64,000 bases of DNA from Shewanella psychrotolerans (GTDB lineage: Bacteria; Pseudomonadota; Gammaproteobacteria; Enterobacterales; Shewanellaceae), in contig NZ_CP080419.1 in NCBI RefSeq assembly GCF_019457595.1, positions 62,001 to 126,000 of the forward strand, read 5' to 3'. Below, in pieces: positions 25,764 through 34,998 of the stretch (the stretch's first letter is position 1; each line of letters starts with the position of its first letter). The translations under genes were made by a program, and so were the position numbers. Below the pieces are notes generated by a model, which saw nothing but the letters and a program-made list of their open reading frames with translations, was not told the DNA's origin and searched no databases.

Positions 25764-27413
25764 TTACATATTAGGGTAGTTGGGGCCTCCACCACCTTCA
25801 GGTGTAACCCAGGTAATATTCTGGCTAGGATCTTTGATATCGCAGGTTTTACAGTGAATGCAGTTTTGACCATTGATCATAAATTTCTTTTCACCCGCTT
25901 CTTCAACGATTTCATAAACGCCTGCGGGGCAATAACGTTGGGCTGGCTCATCGAATTTAACAAGGTTAACCGTTAGCGGAATACCGGCATCCTTGAGGCG
26001 AAGGTGGCACAGCTGATCTTCTTCATGATAAGTATTGGACAGATAAACCGATGAAAGCTTATCGAAGCTCAGCTTGCCATCAGGCTTGGGGTAGTCAATT
26101 TTGTTATAGGCACTGATCTCTGCCATTTGGGCGTAATCTTGCTTTTCATCACGTAGGGTGACGGGGAACTTACCACCGAACCAGTTTTGGTCGATATAGT
26201 TAAAGGCTCCACCCAAATAAACACCAAATTTATGCATTGCTGGACCAAAATTACGTGAGGTATAAAGCTCTTGCGCTAGCCAGCTTTGGTCAAACTTTTC
26301 TTGGTAACAGTCGAGATCTTTACCACCTTCGACACCTGCGTGCAGAGCATGACAGATGGTTTCCGCCGCAATCATACCGCTCTTCATTGCGGTATGGGTG
26401 CCTTTGATCTTGGCAAAGTTGAGGGTACCGGCATCGCAGCCGATGATGAGCCCGCCAGGAAAACTCATTTTAGGTAATGAATTTAGGCCGCCTTTAGTGA
26501 TAGCTCTTGCGCCATAACTGATGCGCTCACCACCAGTTAAATATTGGCTAATCACTGGGTGAGTCTTGTAGCGTTGGAACTCATCAAATGGGCTTAAATG
26601 TGGATTTTGATAATTGAGGTCGATGATCAGGCCAACAGCAACTTGGTTATCTTCTAAGTGATAGAGGAATCCTCCGCCAGAGGCACCATCAGTTAGCGGC
26701 CAACCGCCGGTATGAACTACTTTTCCTTGCTGATGTTGCTTGGCTGGTACTTTCCAGATCTCTTTAAAACCGAGTCCGTAATGTTGTGGTGTTTTACCAT
26801 TGTCGAGATGATATTTCTCAATCAGTTGCTTACCTAAGTGCCCACGACAGCCTTCACTAAATACGGTGTATTTAGCATGAAGCTCCATGCCCGGCTCAAA
26901 ACTGTCTTTAGCTTTGCCATCGGCTCCAATACCCATATCACCAATGATGATCCCTTTGACGCTGTTGTCTTCATTAAACAGCAGTTCGCTTGCGGGGAAG
27001 CCTGGGAAAATTTCGACACCTAAGGCTTCAGCGCGCTCGGCTAACCAGCGAGCGAGATTACCGACACTGATAATATAGTTACCATCGTTGTGCATGGTCT
27101 TTGGGATGAAAGCGTTGGGCATTGCGCGAGAGGCGGAATCAGAGCTAAGCATAAATAGCTCATCGTGAGTGACAGCTGTATGTAAAGGTGCACCAGTCTC
27201 TTTCCAGTCGCTAAATAGCTCTTCGAGCACTTTGGGTTCGAATACCGCGCCAGATAAAATATGTGCGCCGACTTCCGAGCCTTTTTCAACAACACAAACG
27301 GATAATTCTTGTCCGCTGTCTTGAGAAATCTGCATCAGTCGACATGCGGTAGCTAAGCCTGCTGGGCCTGCACCAACGATAACGACATCAAACTCCATCG
27401 ATTCGCGTTCCAT
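25764..27413 (-). CDS. electron-transfer flavoprotein-ubiquinone oxidoreductase
   Basis: 549 aa. An FAD-binding GxGxxG near the N-terminus (VVIVGAGPAGLATA), an internal ubiquinone/FAD region with GGFLYHLEDNQVAVGL and a C-terminal ferredoxin domain with C-x2-C-x2-C (NCIHCKTCDIKDPSQNI) preceded by CPAGVYE. This is the full domain set of ETF-QO, which passes electrons from ETF (fatty acid and amino acid oxidation) to ubiquinone. I choose the ATG at 27413 because AGAGGTG lies 5 nt before it; an ATG at 27440 lacks this. ETF subunit genes are not in the window. Confidence 0.94.
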   Translation of the reverse strand: MERESMEFDVVIVGAGPAGLATACRLMQISQDSGQELSVCVVEKGSEVGAHILSGAVFEPKVLEELFSDWKETGAPLHTAVTHDELFMLSSDSASRAMPNAFIPKTMHNDGNYIISVGNLARWLAERAEALGVEIFPGFPASELLFNEDNSVKGIIIGDMGIGADGKAKDSFEPGMELHAKYTVFSEGCRGHLGKQLIEKYHLDNGKTPQHYGLGFKEIWKVPAKQHQQGKVVHTGGWPLTDGASGGGFLYHLEDNQVAVGLIIDLNYQNPHLSPFDEFQRYKTHPVISQYLTGGERISYGARAITKGGLNSLPKMSFPGGLIIGCDAGTLNFAKIKGTHTAMKSGMIAAETICHALHAGVEGGKDLDCYQEKFDQSWLAQELYTSRNFGPAMHKFGVYLGGAFNYIDQNWFGGKFPVTLRDEKQDYAQMAEISAYNKIDYPKPDGKLSFDKLSSVYLSNTYHEEDQLCHLRLKDAGIPLTVNLVKFDEPAQRYCPAGVYEIVEEAGEKKFMINGQNCIHCKTCDIKDPSQNITWVTPEGGGGPNYPNM

Positions 27414-27647
27414 CACTTCACCTCTATTATTGCTTATCACCTGATTGAAACGGGTGTTTTATTCTTTTAAACACCTTACCTTAAAATTTGAGCATGGCAC
27501 AGAGTTTAAGCAGTTAAGATAGACTAATTGATAGGATTAATCAGCGTGAGGGGTGTCACATAATCTTAACGGTTAATTGATCTTGGGAAAATAATCATTG
27601 GTTAAAGGTATTATCTGCGATTGAATTAAGACTATAATTGATAAACG

Positions 27648-27740
27648 ACGGTTCTCCGAGCTTTCAGTCCTACGTCAAAAGATATGGGCAGTCAGCCGTG
27701 GCAATAACGCCACCGGGGTGAGAAAAGAAATTGACTCACC
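27648..27740 (+). promoter_or_regulatory. molybdenum cofactor (Moco) riboswitch upstream of moaA
   Basis: The 5' leader contains segments typical of the Moco RNA motif as in E. coli moaA: CTCCGAG near 27654, AGTCCTACGTC at 27666-27676, GGGCAGTCAGCC at 27686-27697, and the hairpin GTGGC-AATAAC-GCCAC at 27698-27713, then CGGGGTGAG. Downstream GACTCACCTCCCC (about 27733-27745) can pair with GGGGTGAG, which may link aptamer folding to access of the moaA ribosome binding site (AAGGTG). Match is by recalled consensus, not a covariance search. Confidence 0.85.
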
Positions 27741-27763
27741 TCCCCTTACTTGGAAAGGTGATC

Positions 27764-28744
27764 ATGTCTCAATTACAAGACAATTTTGGTCGACGGTTTC
27801 ATTACCTGCGGATGTCAGTCACAGACGTCTGTAACTTTAAATGCACTTATTGCCTACCCGATGGCTATCGCCCCGATGGTAAACCTAAGTTTTTAGATCT
27901 TAATGAGATTGAAAATCTTGTGGGCGCCTTTGCCGAAGTCGGTACTCAAAAAATTCGTATCACTGGCGGTGAGCCAACTCTGCGTAAAGATTTTAGCGAT
28001 ATTATTCGTATCGTTGCCGATAATGACAAAATCTCAACTATCGCCACCACAACTAATGGTTATCGTTTGGAAAAGCATGCCAAAGAGTGGTTTGACGCCG
28101 GTTTAAGGCGGATCAATGTGTCGGTGGATAGCCTTGACCCACGTATGTTTTATCAAATCACGGGTGAGAACAAATTTGATGATGTGATGCGTGGTGTCGA
28201 TGCGGCGTTAGAGGCGGGTTTCGAACGCGTTAAGATCAATGCCGTGTTGCTCAAAGGACTTAACGATAAAGATTTACCTCGCTTCTTACACTGGATCAAG
28301 CATACACCGATCGATCTGCGCTTTATCGAGCTGATGGAAACTGGACTTGGTCGAGATTACTTTCATGCGCATCATTTGGCTGGTGCTGACATTAAAAAGC
28401 AATTACTCGAAGATGGTTGGGGATTAGATCAATCCGCGGTCGACGACGGTCCAGCACAAAACTTTAGTCATAGTGGTTTCAAGGGGCGTATCGGTTTGAT
28501 CATGCCCTATGAGAAAAACTTCTGTGCAAGTTGTAATCGTCTTAGAGTATCGGCTAAGGGTAAGTTGCACCTGTGTCTGTTTACCGAGCATGGTGTTGAT
28601 CTGAGAGACCTGTTACAGCAGCGTTCTCAGCGAGATGAGTTGATCGAGAGGCTTCATGGGCAGCTACAAACCAAAAAGCAAACCCATTTTCTCCATGACG
28701 GTATTACTGGTGTCACTCAACATTTAGCATCCATTGGTGGTTAA
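27764..28744 (+). CDS. moaA: GTP 3',8-cyclase MoaA
   Basis: 326 aa radical SAM enzyme that starts molybdenum cofactor synthesis by converting GTP to 3',8-cyclo-GTP. N-terminal cluster C23-C27-C30 (CNFKCTYC); C-terminal second cluster CASCNRLRVSAKGKLHLC; essential C-terminal Gly-Gly (IGG). Start at ATG 27764 after AAGGTG; an in-frame earlier start at 27731 lies within the riboswitch. Controlled by the Moco riboswitch ahead of it. First gene of moaABCDE. Confidence 0.97.
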   Translation: MSQLQDNFGRRFHYLRMSVTDVCNFKCTYCLPDGYRPDGKPKFLDLNEIENLVGAFAEVGTQKIRITGGEPTLRKDFSDIIRIVADNDKISTIATTTNGYRLEKHAKEWFDAGLRRINVSVDSLDPRMFYQITGENKFDDVMRGVDAALEAGFERVKINAVLLKGLNDKDLPRFLHWIKHTPIDLRFIELMETGLGRDYFHAHHLAGADIKKQLLEDGWGLDQSAVDDGPAQNFSHSGFKGRIGLIMPYEKNFCASCNRLRVSAKGKLHLCLFTEHGVDLRDLLQQRSQRDELIERLHGQLQTKKQTHFLHDGITGVTQHLASIGG

Positions 28745-28869
28745 CGGACTTCTATGACCTAACTCAACAATCATGTTTTAGGTCATGGATATACTTAGCC
28801 AATTCATGCTTACATCCTTTATTTGGCATGATTTTCCTGATAATTCACTATTAGGCGAAGAGAGACGTT

Positions 28870-29400
28870 ATGGGTCATTGTACTAATTCAAAATTTAAAG
28901 CCTTAAATATCGCTGTACTTACACTATCTGACACGCGTGATCTCAGTCGAGATACATCTGGGCAGTTTCTAGTCGATGCCTTGGTGGACGCAGGGCATAC
29001 TCTGATCGACCGAAAACTGATTAAAGATGACAAATACCAGATCCGTTCAGTGCTGTCGCAATGGATCGCCACCGATGATGTACAGGTGGTAATCACCACT
29101 GGTGGAACCGGCTTTACCGAGCGCGACAATACACCCGAAGCCGTAAGACCGCTGTTTGATCGGGAAATAGAAGGCTTTGGCGAACTGTTTCGTCATGTCA
29201 CTTATACCGAGCTGGGTACCTCAACGGTTCAATCTCGAGCGCTGGGTGGGTTTGCAAATAAAACCGCGATTTTTTGTTTGCCAGGCTCAACTGGCGCTTG
29301 TCGCACAGGTTGGAATAACATCATTAAAGAACAACTCGATGCAACACATAGACCTTGCAACTTTGTGATGCACGTAAAAAAGGTAGCAATTGATGAGTAA
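28870..29400 (+). CDS. moaB: molybdenum cofactor biosynthesis protein MoaB
   Basis: 176 aa MogA/MoaB-fold protein ([51 protein letters not shown]). This family adenylylates molybdopterin; in E. coli MoaB is not essential while MogA is. There is no mogA in view. The gene overlaps moaC by 8 bp, giving translational coupling. GAGAG precedes ATG 28870. Confidence 0.95.
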   Translation: MGHCTNSKFKALNIAVLTLSDTRDLSRDTSGQFLVDALVDAGHTLIDRKLIKDDKYQIRSVLSQWIATDDVQVVITTGGTGFTERDNTPEAVRPLFDREIEGFGELFRHVTYTELGTSTVQSRALGGFANKTAIFCLPGSTGACRTGWNNIIKEQLDATHRPCNFVMHVKKVAIDE

Positions 29401-29869
29401 TGAATTCACCCATATTAATGCCGATGGCAACGCCCATATGGTCGATGTCACCGAGAAAGCCGTTACAGAGCGAGAGGCCCGCGCTGAAGCTTTTATTGAA
29501 ATGGCGCCATCGACGCTAGAGATGATCATGAGTGGCAGCCATCATAAGGGTGACGTTTTTGCCACCGCCCGTATTGCAGGTATTCAAGCCGCCAAAAAAA
29601 CCTCAGATCTTATCCCTCTGTGTCACCCTCTGATGTTGACCAAAGTCGAGGTCGATCTTGAGGCTCAACCAGCACATAACCGCGTTCGAATTACCAGCCT
29701 ATGTAAATTATCGGGAAAAACTGGCGTTGAGATGGAAGCGCTAACCGCTGCATCTGTTGCGGCGTTGACGATTTACGATATGTGTAAAGCGGTACAGAAA
29801 GATATGGTGATTTCGCAGACTCGTTTACTTGAAAAACGTGGTGGGAAATCGGGCCACTTCAAAGCATAA
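29393..29869 (+). CDS. moaC: cyclic pyranopterin monophosphate synthase MoaC
   Basis: 158 aa, nearly collinear with E. coli Moa[59 protein letters not shown] and [21 protein letters not shown]. It converts the MoaA product to cyclic pyranopterin monophosphate. ATG 29393 lies inside the end of moaB behind AAGG. Confidence 0.97.
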   Translation: MSNEFTHINADGNAHMVDVTEKAVTEREARAEAFIEMAPSTLEMIMSGSHHKGDVFATARIAGIQAAKKTSDLIPLCHPLMLTKVEVDLEAQPAHNRVRITSLCKLSGKTGVEMEALTAASVAALTIYDMCKAVQKDMVISQTRLLEKRGGKSGHFKA

Positions 29870-29897
29870 ATGCCAATCGTGTTAAAGGTGTAGATAA

Positions 29898-30149
29898 ATG
29901 ATAAATGTACTTTTTTTTGCTCAAGTCAGAGAGCTTCTTGGCGAAAACGCACTAAAGGTTGAAGCGTCAGATTCAACTAAAACTGCGGAAGATTTACGTG
30001 CTCAGTTAGCGGCAAAAAATGATAAATGGGGCAAGGTATTAGCGTCTGATAAGTTATTGGTTGCCGTTAACCAGACCATTAGCAGCTGGGATACCCCAGT
30101 TGAAGACGGTGATGAAGTTGCATTCTTTCCTCCTGTGACTGGAGGTTAA
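29898..30149 (+). CDS. moaD: molybdopterin synthase sulfur carrier subunit MoaD
   Basis: 83 aa ubiquitin-fold protein starting MINVLFFAQVRELLG and ending VAFFPPVTGG, with the C-terminal Gly-Gly that becomes thiocarboxylated. It gives sulfur to MoaE-bound precursor Z. Stop codon followed within 1 bp by the moaE start. Confidence 0.96.
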   Translation: MINVLFFAQVRELLGENALKVEASDSTKTAEDLRAQLAAKNDKWGKVLASDKLLVAVNQTISSWDTPVEDGDEVAFFPPVTGG

Positions 30150-30150
30150 G

Positions 30151-30615
30151 ATGAGTGCTTTTTTAGACAGAGTGCTAGTTCAAACTCAAGATTTTAGTGT
30201 GCCAGATGAGTATGCCAGGATTGCCGATGATAACAGTGATGGTGCCGTGGTGACCTTTATTGGTAAAGTGCGTGACTTTAATGACGGCAGTGCGGTCACC
30301 GACTTAACGCTCGAACACTACCCCGGTATGACTGAAGCTGTGCTGAATCAAATTGCTGTGGAAGCTCGAGAGCGTTGGCCGCTCAACAAGGTGACAATTA
30401 TTCATCGTGTCGGCACCATGGCCTTGGGTGAGCAGATAGTCTTTATCGGTGTCACCAGTGCCCATCGTAAGGCGGCGTTTGCTGCCTGTGAGTTCTTAAT
30501 CGACTTTTTAAAGACCAAGGCACCTTTTTGGAAGCTTGAGGCGGGTGATCAAGGTAAAAATTGGGTTGAAGCCAAAGATGCCGATGAGCAAGCCGCTAAA
30601 ATGTGGCAGAAATAG
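30151..30615 (+). CDS. moaE: molybdopterin synthase catalytic subunit MoaE
   Basis: 154 aa. Family motifs GAVVTFIGKVRDFNDGSAV, LEHYPGMTEAVL, VIHRVG-type strand and AFAACEFLIDFLKTKAPFWKLE (the conserved Lys of the active site is in KTKAPFWK). It completes molybdopterin from cyclic pyranopterin monophosphate with MoaD. Tight spacing after moaD. Confidence 0.96.
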   Translation: MSAFLDRVLVQTQDFSVPDEYARIADDNSDGAVVTFIGKVRDFNDGSAVTDLTLEHYPGMTEAVLNQIAVEARERWPLNKVTIIHRVGTMALGEQIVFIGVTSAHRKAAFAACEFLIDFLKTKAPFWKLEAGDQGKNWVEAKDADEQAAKMWQK

Positions 30616-30660
30616 GCGAGTGCTCGTGTAGGTCATGAGGGGTTTGGAGATAGCAAAAAG

Positions 30661-31449
30661 ATGGATTTATTAAGAGGCCTTGCGGTAGCGAGCTTGATGT
30701 TGATCGGTTCGTTCTCTAGTTTTGCAGCCGATGTTCCTTCGATTGCCGCTGCGGCGAATATCAAATTTGCATTAGATAAAATAGCGACCAATTTCACCCA
30801 AGATACAGGCAAGCAGGTGCGTATCTCTTATGGCTCATCGGGTAATTTCGTTGCCCAAATTCGTCATGGCGCACCATTCGAACTGTTTCTGTCTGCCGAT
30901 GATAAGTATATTTATCAGTTACATAAATTGGGCGTAACGACTACCGAGGGTGAACTCTATGCTATTGGCCGTTTAGCGTTGGCCGCGCCGAAATCTTCCT
31001 CGTTATCATTAGACCCTCAACTTAATGGTTTGAAATCCTTATTGGAGAAGGGCGAGTTAAATCGCTTTGCTATCGCCAATCCTGATCACGCACCCTATGG
31101 CGAACGTGCTCGGGAGTTCTTACAGAAGATTGGCTTATGGCAGCAAGTTCATCCTTATCTCATCTATGGCGAGAACGTATCGCAAGCGGCGCAGTTTGCC
31201 CTTAGTGGTTCAACCGAAGGGGGAATTGTGGCCTTATCTTTAGCAATGGCACCACAGTTTCAAGCGGCAGGTCATTATGTGACGCTGCCAAGCGAGTTAC
31301 ATTCACCTATGTATCAACGCATGGTGCTAACCGAGAAGGCGGGCGATACCGCAAAGCTGTTTTATGATTATCTTCAACAACAGCGGTCTCGTGCGGTATT
31401 TAGTGAGTTTGGCTTTGGATTACCAAACCAAACGCTGGCCGAGCAATAG
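30661..31449 (+). CDS. modA: molybdate ABC transporter substrate-binding protein ModA
   Basis: 262 aa periplasmic protein with a signal peptide (residues 1-23, SFSSFAAD). Binding features of ModA: SIAAAANIKFALDKI near the N-terminus, SYGSSGNFVAQIRHGAPFELFLSAD, and the AIANPDHAPYGERAREFL and GENVSQAAQFALSG segments. It captures molybdate (or tungstate) for ModBC. First gene of modABC, 45 bp after moaE, so the whole Moco and uptake set may be one transcript. Confidence 0.95.
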   Translation: MDLLRGLAVASLMLIGSFSSFAADVPSIAAAANIKFALDKIATNFTQDTGKQVRISYGSSGNFVAQIRHGAPFELFLSADDKYIYQLHKLGVTTTEGELYAIGRLALAAPKSSSLSLDPQLNGLKSLLEKGELNRFAIANPDHAPYGERAREFLQKIGLWQQVHPYLIYGENVSQAAQFALSGSTEGGIVALSLAMAPQFQAAGHYVTLPSELHSPMYQRMVLTEKAGDTAKLFYDYLQQQRSRAVFSEFGFGLPNQTLAEQ

Positions 31450-31452
31450 TCG

Positions 31453-32133
31453 ATGGATTGGCAAGCGCTAGGGTTATCGGTCAAGCTGAGTGCGGTGACG
31501 GTATTGATTTTGATTCCCTTTGCTATCTGGGTGGGGCGTTTCCTCGCATATCGTCAGTTTCGTGGCAAATCTTGGATAGAAGCCTTGATCATGGTGCCTT
31601 TGGTATTGCCGCCAACGGTCATCGGTTACTACTTGCTGGTGGGGCTGGGGAGCCAGTCTTGGTTAGGGCAGCTGCTTGAGCAGCTTTTAGGCCAACAGTT
31701 AGTCTTTCATTTTTCTGGTTTAGTGGTGGCTTCCGTATTGGTTAATATTCCCTTCGCTATTCAGCCGATCCAACGCGCTTTCGAAGCGGTGCCCGAAGAG
31801 GTCCGCGATGCTGCAGCTTGCTGTGGTATGAGCCCAATTAAAGCCCTGACAAAAATAGAGCTGCCTCTGGTGTGGCCTGGGGTGCTTACCGCTTTAGTAT
31901 TGTGTTTCTCTCATGTGTTAGGCGAGTTTGGTGTTGTGTTAATGATGGGCGGAAATATCGCCGGAGAAACCAAGACAATAGCGATTTCGATATACGATAG
32001 TGTGCAGGCGTTTGATTTTGCCAGTGCGGGGCAGATGTCGTTAGTGTTACTCCTGTTTGCGATAACCGCTTTAGCATTAACCACCAGTTTATCTCGTCGT
32101 TTAGGGGGCCTAAATGTCTCAAGACGTCGCTGA
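31453..32133 (+). CDS. modB: molybdate ABC transporter permease ModB
   Basis: 226 aa with five hydrophobic helices and the permease loop EVPEEVRDAA-type sequence (FEAVPEEVRDAAACCGM) that contacts ModC. LVLPPTVIGYYLL and LGEFGVVLMMGGNI are ModB hallmarks. It begins 3 bp after modA and overlaps modC by 20 bp. Confidence 0.95.
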   Translation: MDWQALGLSVKLSAVTVLILIPFAIWVGRFLAYRQFRGKSWIEALIMVPLVLPPTVIGYYLLVGLGSQSWLGQLLEQLLGQQLVFHFSGLVVASVLVNIPFAIQPIQRAFEAVPEEVRDAAACCGMSPIKALTKIELPLVWPGVLTALVLCFSHVLGEFGVVLMMGGNIAGETKTIAISIYDSVQAFDFASAGQMSLVLLLFAITALALTTSLSRRLGGLNVSRRR

Positions 32134-33223
32134 TCTCTACTGCAAGGTGAATCAGACCCGGGAGATCATGCTCGATGCAGAGTTTACTTGCCGTGCTGGT
32201 GAGGTGCTAGCCGTGGTGGGACCCTCTGGTGGGGGGAAATCGACTCTGCTAAGGATGATAGCAGGGCTGAGTAAACCTGAATCGGGTGAGATCCGTTATG
32301 GCGAACGCCAGTGGTTTAGTAGCCAGCATGCCCAATATCTCACGCCCCAGCAGCGTCATTTGGGTTATGTTCCGCAGCATTTCGGCCTGTTTCCTAATAT
32401 GAGTGCGCTAGATAATGTCGTCGCGGCGCTTGACCATATACCTAAATCAGCTCGGGTTCGACGAGCTAAAGAGTGGCTCGAGCGAGTCAATTTAGACGGC
32501 TTACCCGACAGGTTACCCGCTAACTTGTCGGGTGGGCAGCGGCAAAGGGTCGCACTTGCTAGAGCCTTAGCCAGAGAGCCGTCAGTCTTGCTACTCGATG
32601 AGCCTTTTTCTGCGGTTGATCGTGAAACTCGAGAGCGTTTATATCTTGAGCTGGCGAGACTAAAAGAGCAGTTATCTATTCCTGTCATCATGGTGACCCA
32701 TGATCTCAATGAAGCGTTATTGTTAGCCGATAGAATGATCCTCATTAGCCAAGGGATTATGCTGCAACAGGGGACGCCTAGAGAGGTGCTTACTCGACCG
32801 CGCAATGAAGCTGTTGCCAAGCAGATGGGGCTGCGTAATATGTTTGATGCCCATGTTGTAGTGCAAGAGCAGGAGCGGCAGATCACTTGGTTAAAGTTTG
32901 GTGAGCATCTAATCGCAAGTACCTATTTTGAAAGCTTAGAAGTGGGGACCAAGGTGCGATGGGTGATCCCCAATCAAGGTATTCGGTTTAATTCCATCAC
33001 TAAAGGTAGGCTATGTCGCAGCTTTAATAAGCTAGTGATCACCGTTGAATCCGTTCTCGCGATGGGAGAAATCATGCGGATCGTCGGTAGCATTAAGGGG
33101 GTAAAGCATCATCTTAATGCCGAAGTCCCACTGCATTTGGCGCAAAAACTCGCTTTGGCTCCCGGCGTCGAGACCGAAGTGGCCTTGAAATCGGAGTTAA
33201 TTCACATTTTGGAACCGCAATAA
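32114..33223 (+). CDS. modC: molybdate ABC transporter ATPase ModC
   Basis: 369 aa. Walker A GPSGGGKST, Q-loop in YVPQHFGLFPNMSALDN, ABC signature LSGGQRQRVALARAL, Walker B LLLDEPFSAVD and switch His in VTHDLNEAL. The C-terminal about 130 residues form a TOBE/MOP-like regulatory domain. One odd point: Walker A has Gly-Gly-Gly-Lys rather than the usual Ser/Ala-Gly-Lys, a known ModC and CysA variant. Drives molybdate import. Confidence 0.94.
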   Translation: MSQDVADLYCKVNQTREIMLDAEFTCRAGEVLAVVGPSGGGKSTLLRMIAGLSKPESGEIRYGERQWFSSQHAQYLTPQQRHLGYVPQHFGLFPNMSALDNVVAALDHIPKSARVRRAKEWLERVNLDGLPDRLPANLSGGQRQRVALARALAREPSVLLLDEPFSAVDRETRERLYLELARLKEQLSIPVIMVTHDLNEALLLADRMILISQGIMLQQGTPREVLTRPRNEAVAKQMGLRNMFDAHVVVQEQERQITWLKFGEHLIASTYFESLEVGTKVRWVIPNQGIRFNSITKGRLCRSFNKLVITVESVLAMGEIMRIVGSIKGVKHHLNAEVPLHLAQKLALAPGVETEVALKSELIHILEPQ

Positions 33224-33322
33224 AGCGTTTACTGGTTAAATGATCAATCGTTAATCTTACTTCCATCTCCCCTGCATTGAGCTAACTCTAAAATGAGTAT
33301 ACATATTATGGAGACGATAACG

Positions 33323-33679
33323 ATGCCCAAAAAACTAACTGGAACCTTGATCCTATCTTGTGTATTAACCCTGCCTGCCTTTGCCGCTGACAATGAACCT
33401 AGGGCACAAAAGCCCATCAATCGCGCAGCCGATACCTTGAAAGTTAAAGACGATATGCCCGTTGAGTTGACTGGCCATCTAATTAAGAGTTTGGGAGACG
33501 AGAAGTATCTATTTCGAGACAATAGTGGCGACGTCGAAGTTGAGATAGATAATGCCCTTTGGCGTGATATTGAGGTTAACAGTAATACCTCTGTCACCTT
33601 AAGGGGAGACATAAACGATGAATGGCAAGGCATCGAGATTGAAATAGATGAAATGGAACGGCTTGGCGATAAAGGCTAG
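33323..33679 (+). CDS. YgiW/YdeI-family BOF-domain stress protein
   Basis: 118 aa from ATG 33323, with GGAGA upstream; frame is open from 33293. A signal peptide (residues 1-22, ending LPAFAAD) and one OB-fold BOF domain: VELTGHLIKSLGDEKYLFRDNSGDVEVEIDNALW. Such periplasmic proteins are linked to peroxide and cation stress in E. coli (YgiW is next to qseBC). Here it stands before a PepSY protein and an OmpR-type two-component pair, an equivalent arrangement. Confidence 0.85.
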   Translation: MPKKLTGTLILSCVLTLPAFAADNEPRAQKPINRAADTLKVKDDMPVELTGHLIKSLGDEKYLFRDNSGDVEVEIDNALWRDIEVNSNTSVTLRGDINDEWQGIEIEIDEMERLGDKG

Positions 33680-33736
33680 CAAGGTCGCAACTGCTGCGGT
33701 TAAGATACGGTTATTGAAGACTTTAATGGAGGAGCT

Positions 33737-34267
33737 ATGGCTCGTTGGTTAATCAGTTTGGTGTTGCTGTCGAGTATTCCAAGCGTGGTCTGCGCCAATC
33801 CTGCGGTGCTAGAGTTGCTATCAGACAGCCAAAATCTGACCCCACAGATGTTGATTGCTCAAGCAGAGAAAGACTATCCAGGTGTGATTTCTGAGTTCGA
33901 TATCGATGTGGAAAATGGGGAGCTGATATATGAGATCAGTATCATAGATACCAAGCAAGATACCGTAACCGAGTTTGAGTTCTGGGCTAAAGATGGCCGT
34001 TTAATCCGTCAAAAAGTAGAAGCGCTTGAAGCCGATGACCGCGATGAACTTAAGGCGACCAAACTCGTGCTAGAGATGGGGCTGACATTCTCTCAATTAA
34101 TTAAGCATGCGATGGGAGACAGTACGGCTCATATTCTCGAGGCTCAACTCGATCATGATCTCGGCATTAGCTATCTCGAATTAAAGCTGATTAATGAAAA
34201 TGGTAAGCGTAAACTTGCCTTCGACATCGAACAGCAACGACCTTTACCTCTGCTTAAGTGGGACTAA
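33737..34267 (+). CDS. periplasmic PepSY-domain protein
   Basis: 176 aa. Signal peptide 1-20 (SIPSVVCAN). PepSY-like segments: MLIAQAEKDYPGVISEFDIDVENGELIYEISI and a second half LIKHAMGDSTAHILEAQLDHDLGISYLELKLI. PepSY proteins often sit with OmpR-type two-component systems as inhibitors or sensors. It stops 4 bp before the response regulator start, so co-regulation is likely. Confidence 0.82.
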   Translation: MARWLISLVLLSSIPSVVCANPAVLELLSDSQNLTPQMLIAQAEKDYPGVISEFDIDVENGELIYEISIIDTKQDTVTEFEFWAKDGRLIRQKVEALEADDRDELKATKLVLEMGLTFSQLIKHAMGDSTAHILEAQLDHDLGISYLELKLINENGKRKLAFDIEQQRPLPLLKWD

Positions 34268-34271
34268 ATTG

Positions 34272-34949
34272 ATGAAAATATTGCTAGTAGAAGATGATAA
34301 AACCACGATTGACTATGTGGTAAAAGGATTTATAGAGCAGGGACACAATATCGAAACTGCTAGTGATGGTCATCAAGGGCTGCTGCTAGCCACAAGCATG
34401 CAATATGACCTGATTATTTTGGATAGAATGTTACCGCAACTCGATGGCCTCAAGGTATTGGCCGCTATTCGGGCAACAGGCAATCAGACTCCTGTGCTGA
34501 TCTTATCTGCACTCAGTCATGTAGACGAACGCGTCAAGGGGCTTCGCGCTGGTGGTGATGACTACATGACTAAGCCATTTGCTTTTTCAGAGTTGTTAGT
34601 TCGTGCCGAAAAATTGATGCAGCGGGGTAATTCACAACCCGCCCATACCGAGTTAACCGTTGGTAATTTGGTGATGGAGTTATTAACGCGAAAAGTCACC
34701 TTGGAAGGCAGTGAAATTATGTTGCAACCGAAAGAGTTTCAGTTGCTTAAGTATTTGATGGAACATCCGAATCAGGTGATCAGCCGAACCTTACTTTTCG
34801 AAGCCGTCTGGGACTACCACTTCGATCCACGCACCAATGTTATCGATGTTCATATCGCCAAGTTGCGTCGTAAGTTCGAAGAGCTAGGCTATGGTGAACT
34901 GATCGAAACTGTTCGAGGGGCAGGTTATCGCCTCCGTAAAGGGCATTAA
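34272..34949 (+). CDS. OmpR/PhoB-family response regulator, QseB/CusR-like
   Basis: 225 aa. Receiver domain with acidic pair near residues 8-9 (VEDD), phospho-acceptor in LIILDRMLP, and conserved Lys in DYMTKPF; then a winged-helix DNA-binding domain with LQPKEFQLLKYLMEHPNQVISR and VIDVHIAKLRRKFE. ATG 34272 directly follows the PepSY stop; the frame extends further upstream inside that gene but the start is fixed by MKILLVEDD. It pairs with the next kinase gene. Confidence 0.92.
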   Translation: MKILLVEDDKTTIDYVVKGFIEQGHNIETASDGHQGLLLATSMQYDLIILDRMLPQLDGLKVLAAIRATGNQTPVLILSALSHVDERVKGLRAGGDDYMTKPFAFSELLVRAEKLMQRGNSQPAHTELTVGNLVMELLTRKVTLEGSEIMLQPKEFQLLKYLMEHPNQVISRTLLFEAVWDYHFDPRTNVIDVHIAKLRRKFEELGYGELIETVRGAGYRLRKGH

Positions 34950-34998
34950 GCCTTACCAAAGTAGTGCGTGGCGCATTACGATAATATTCTCTGCTCTG

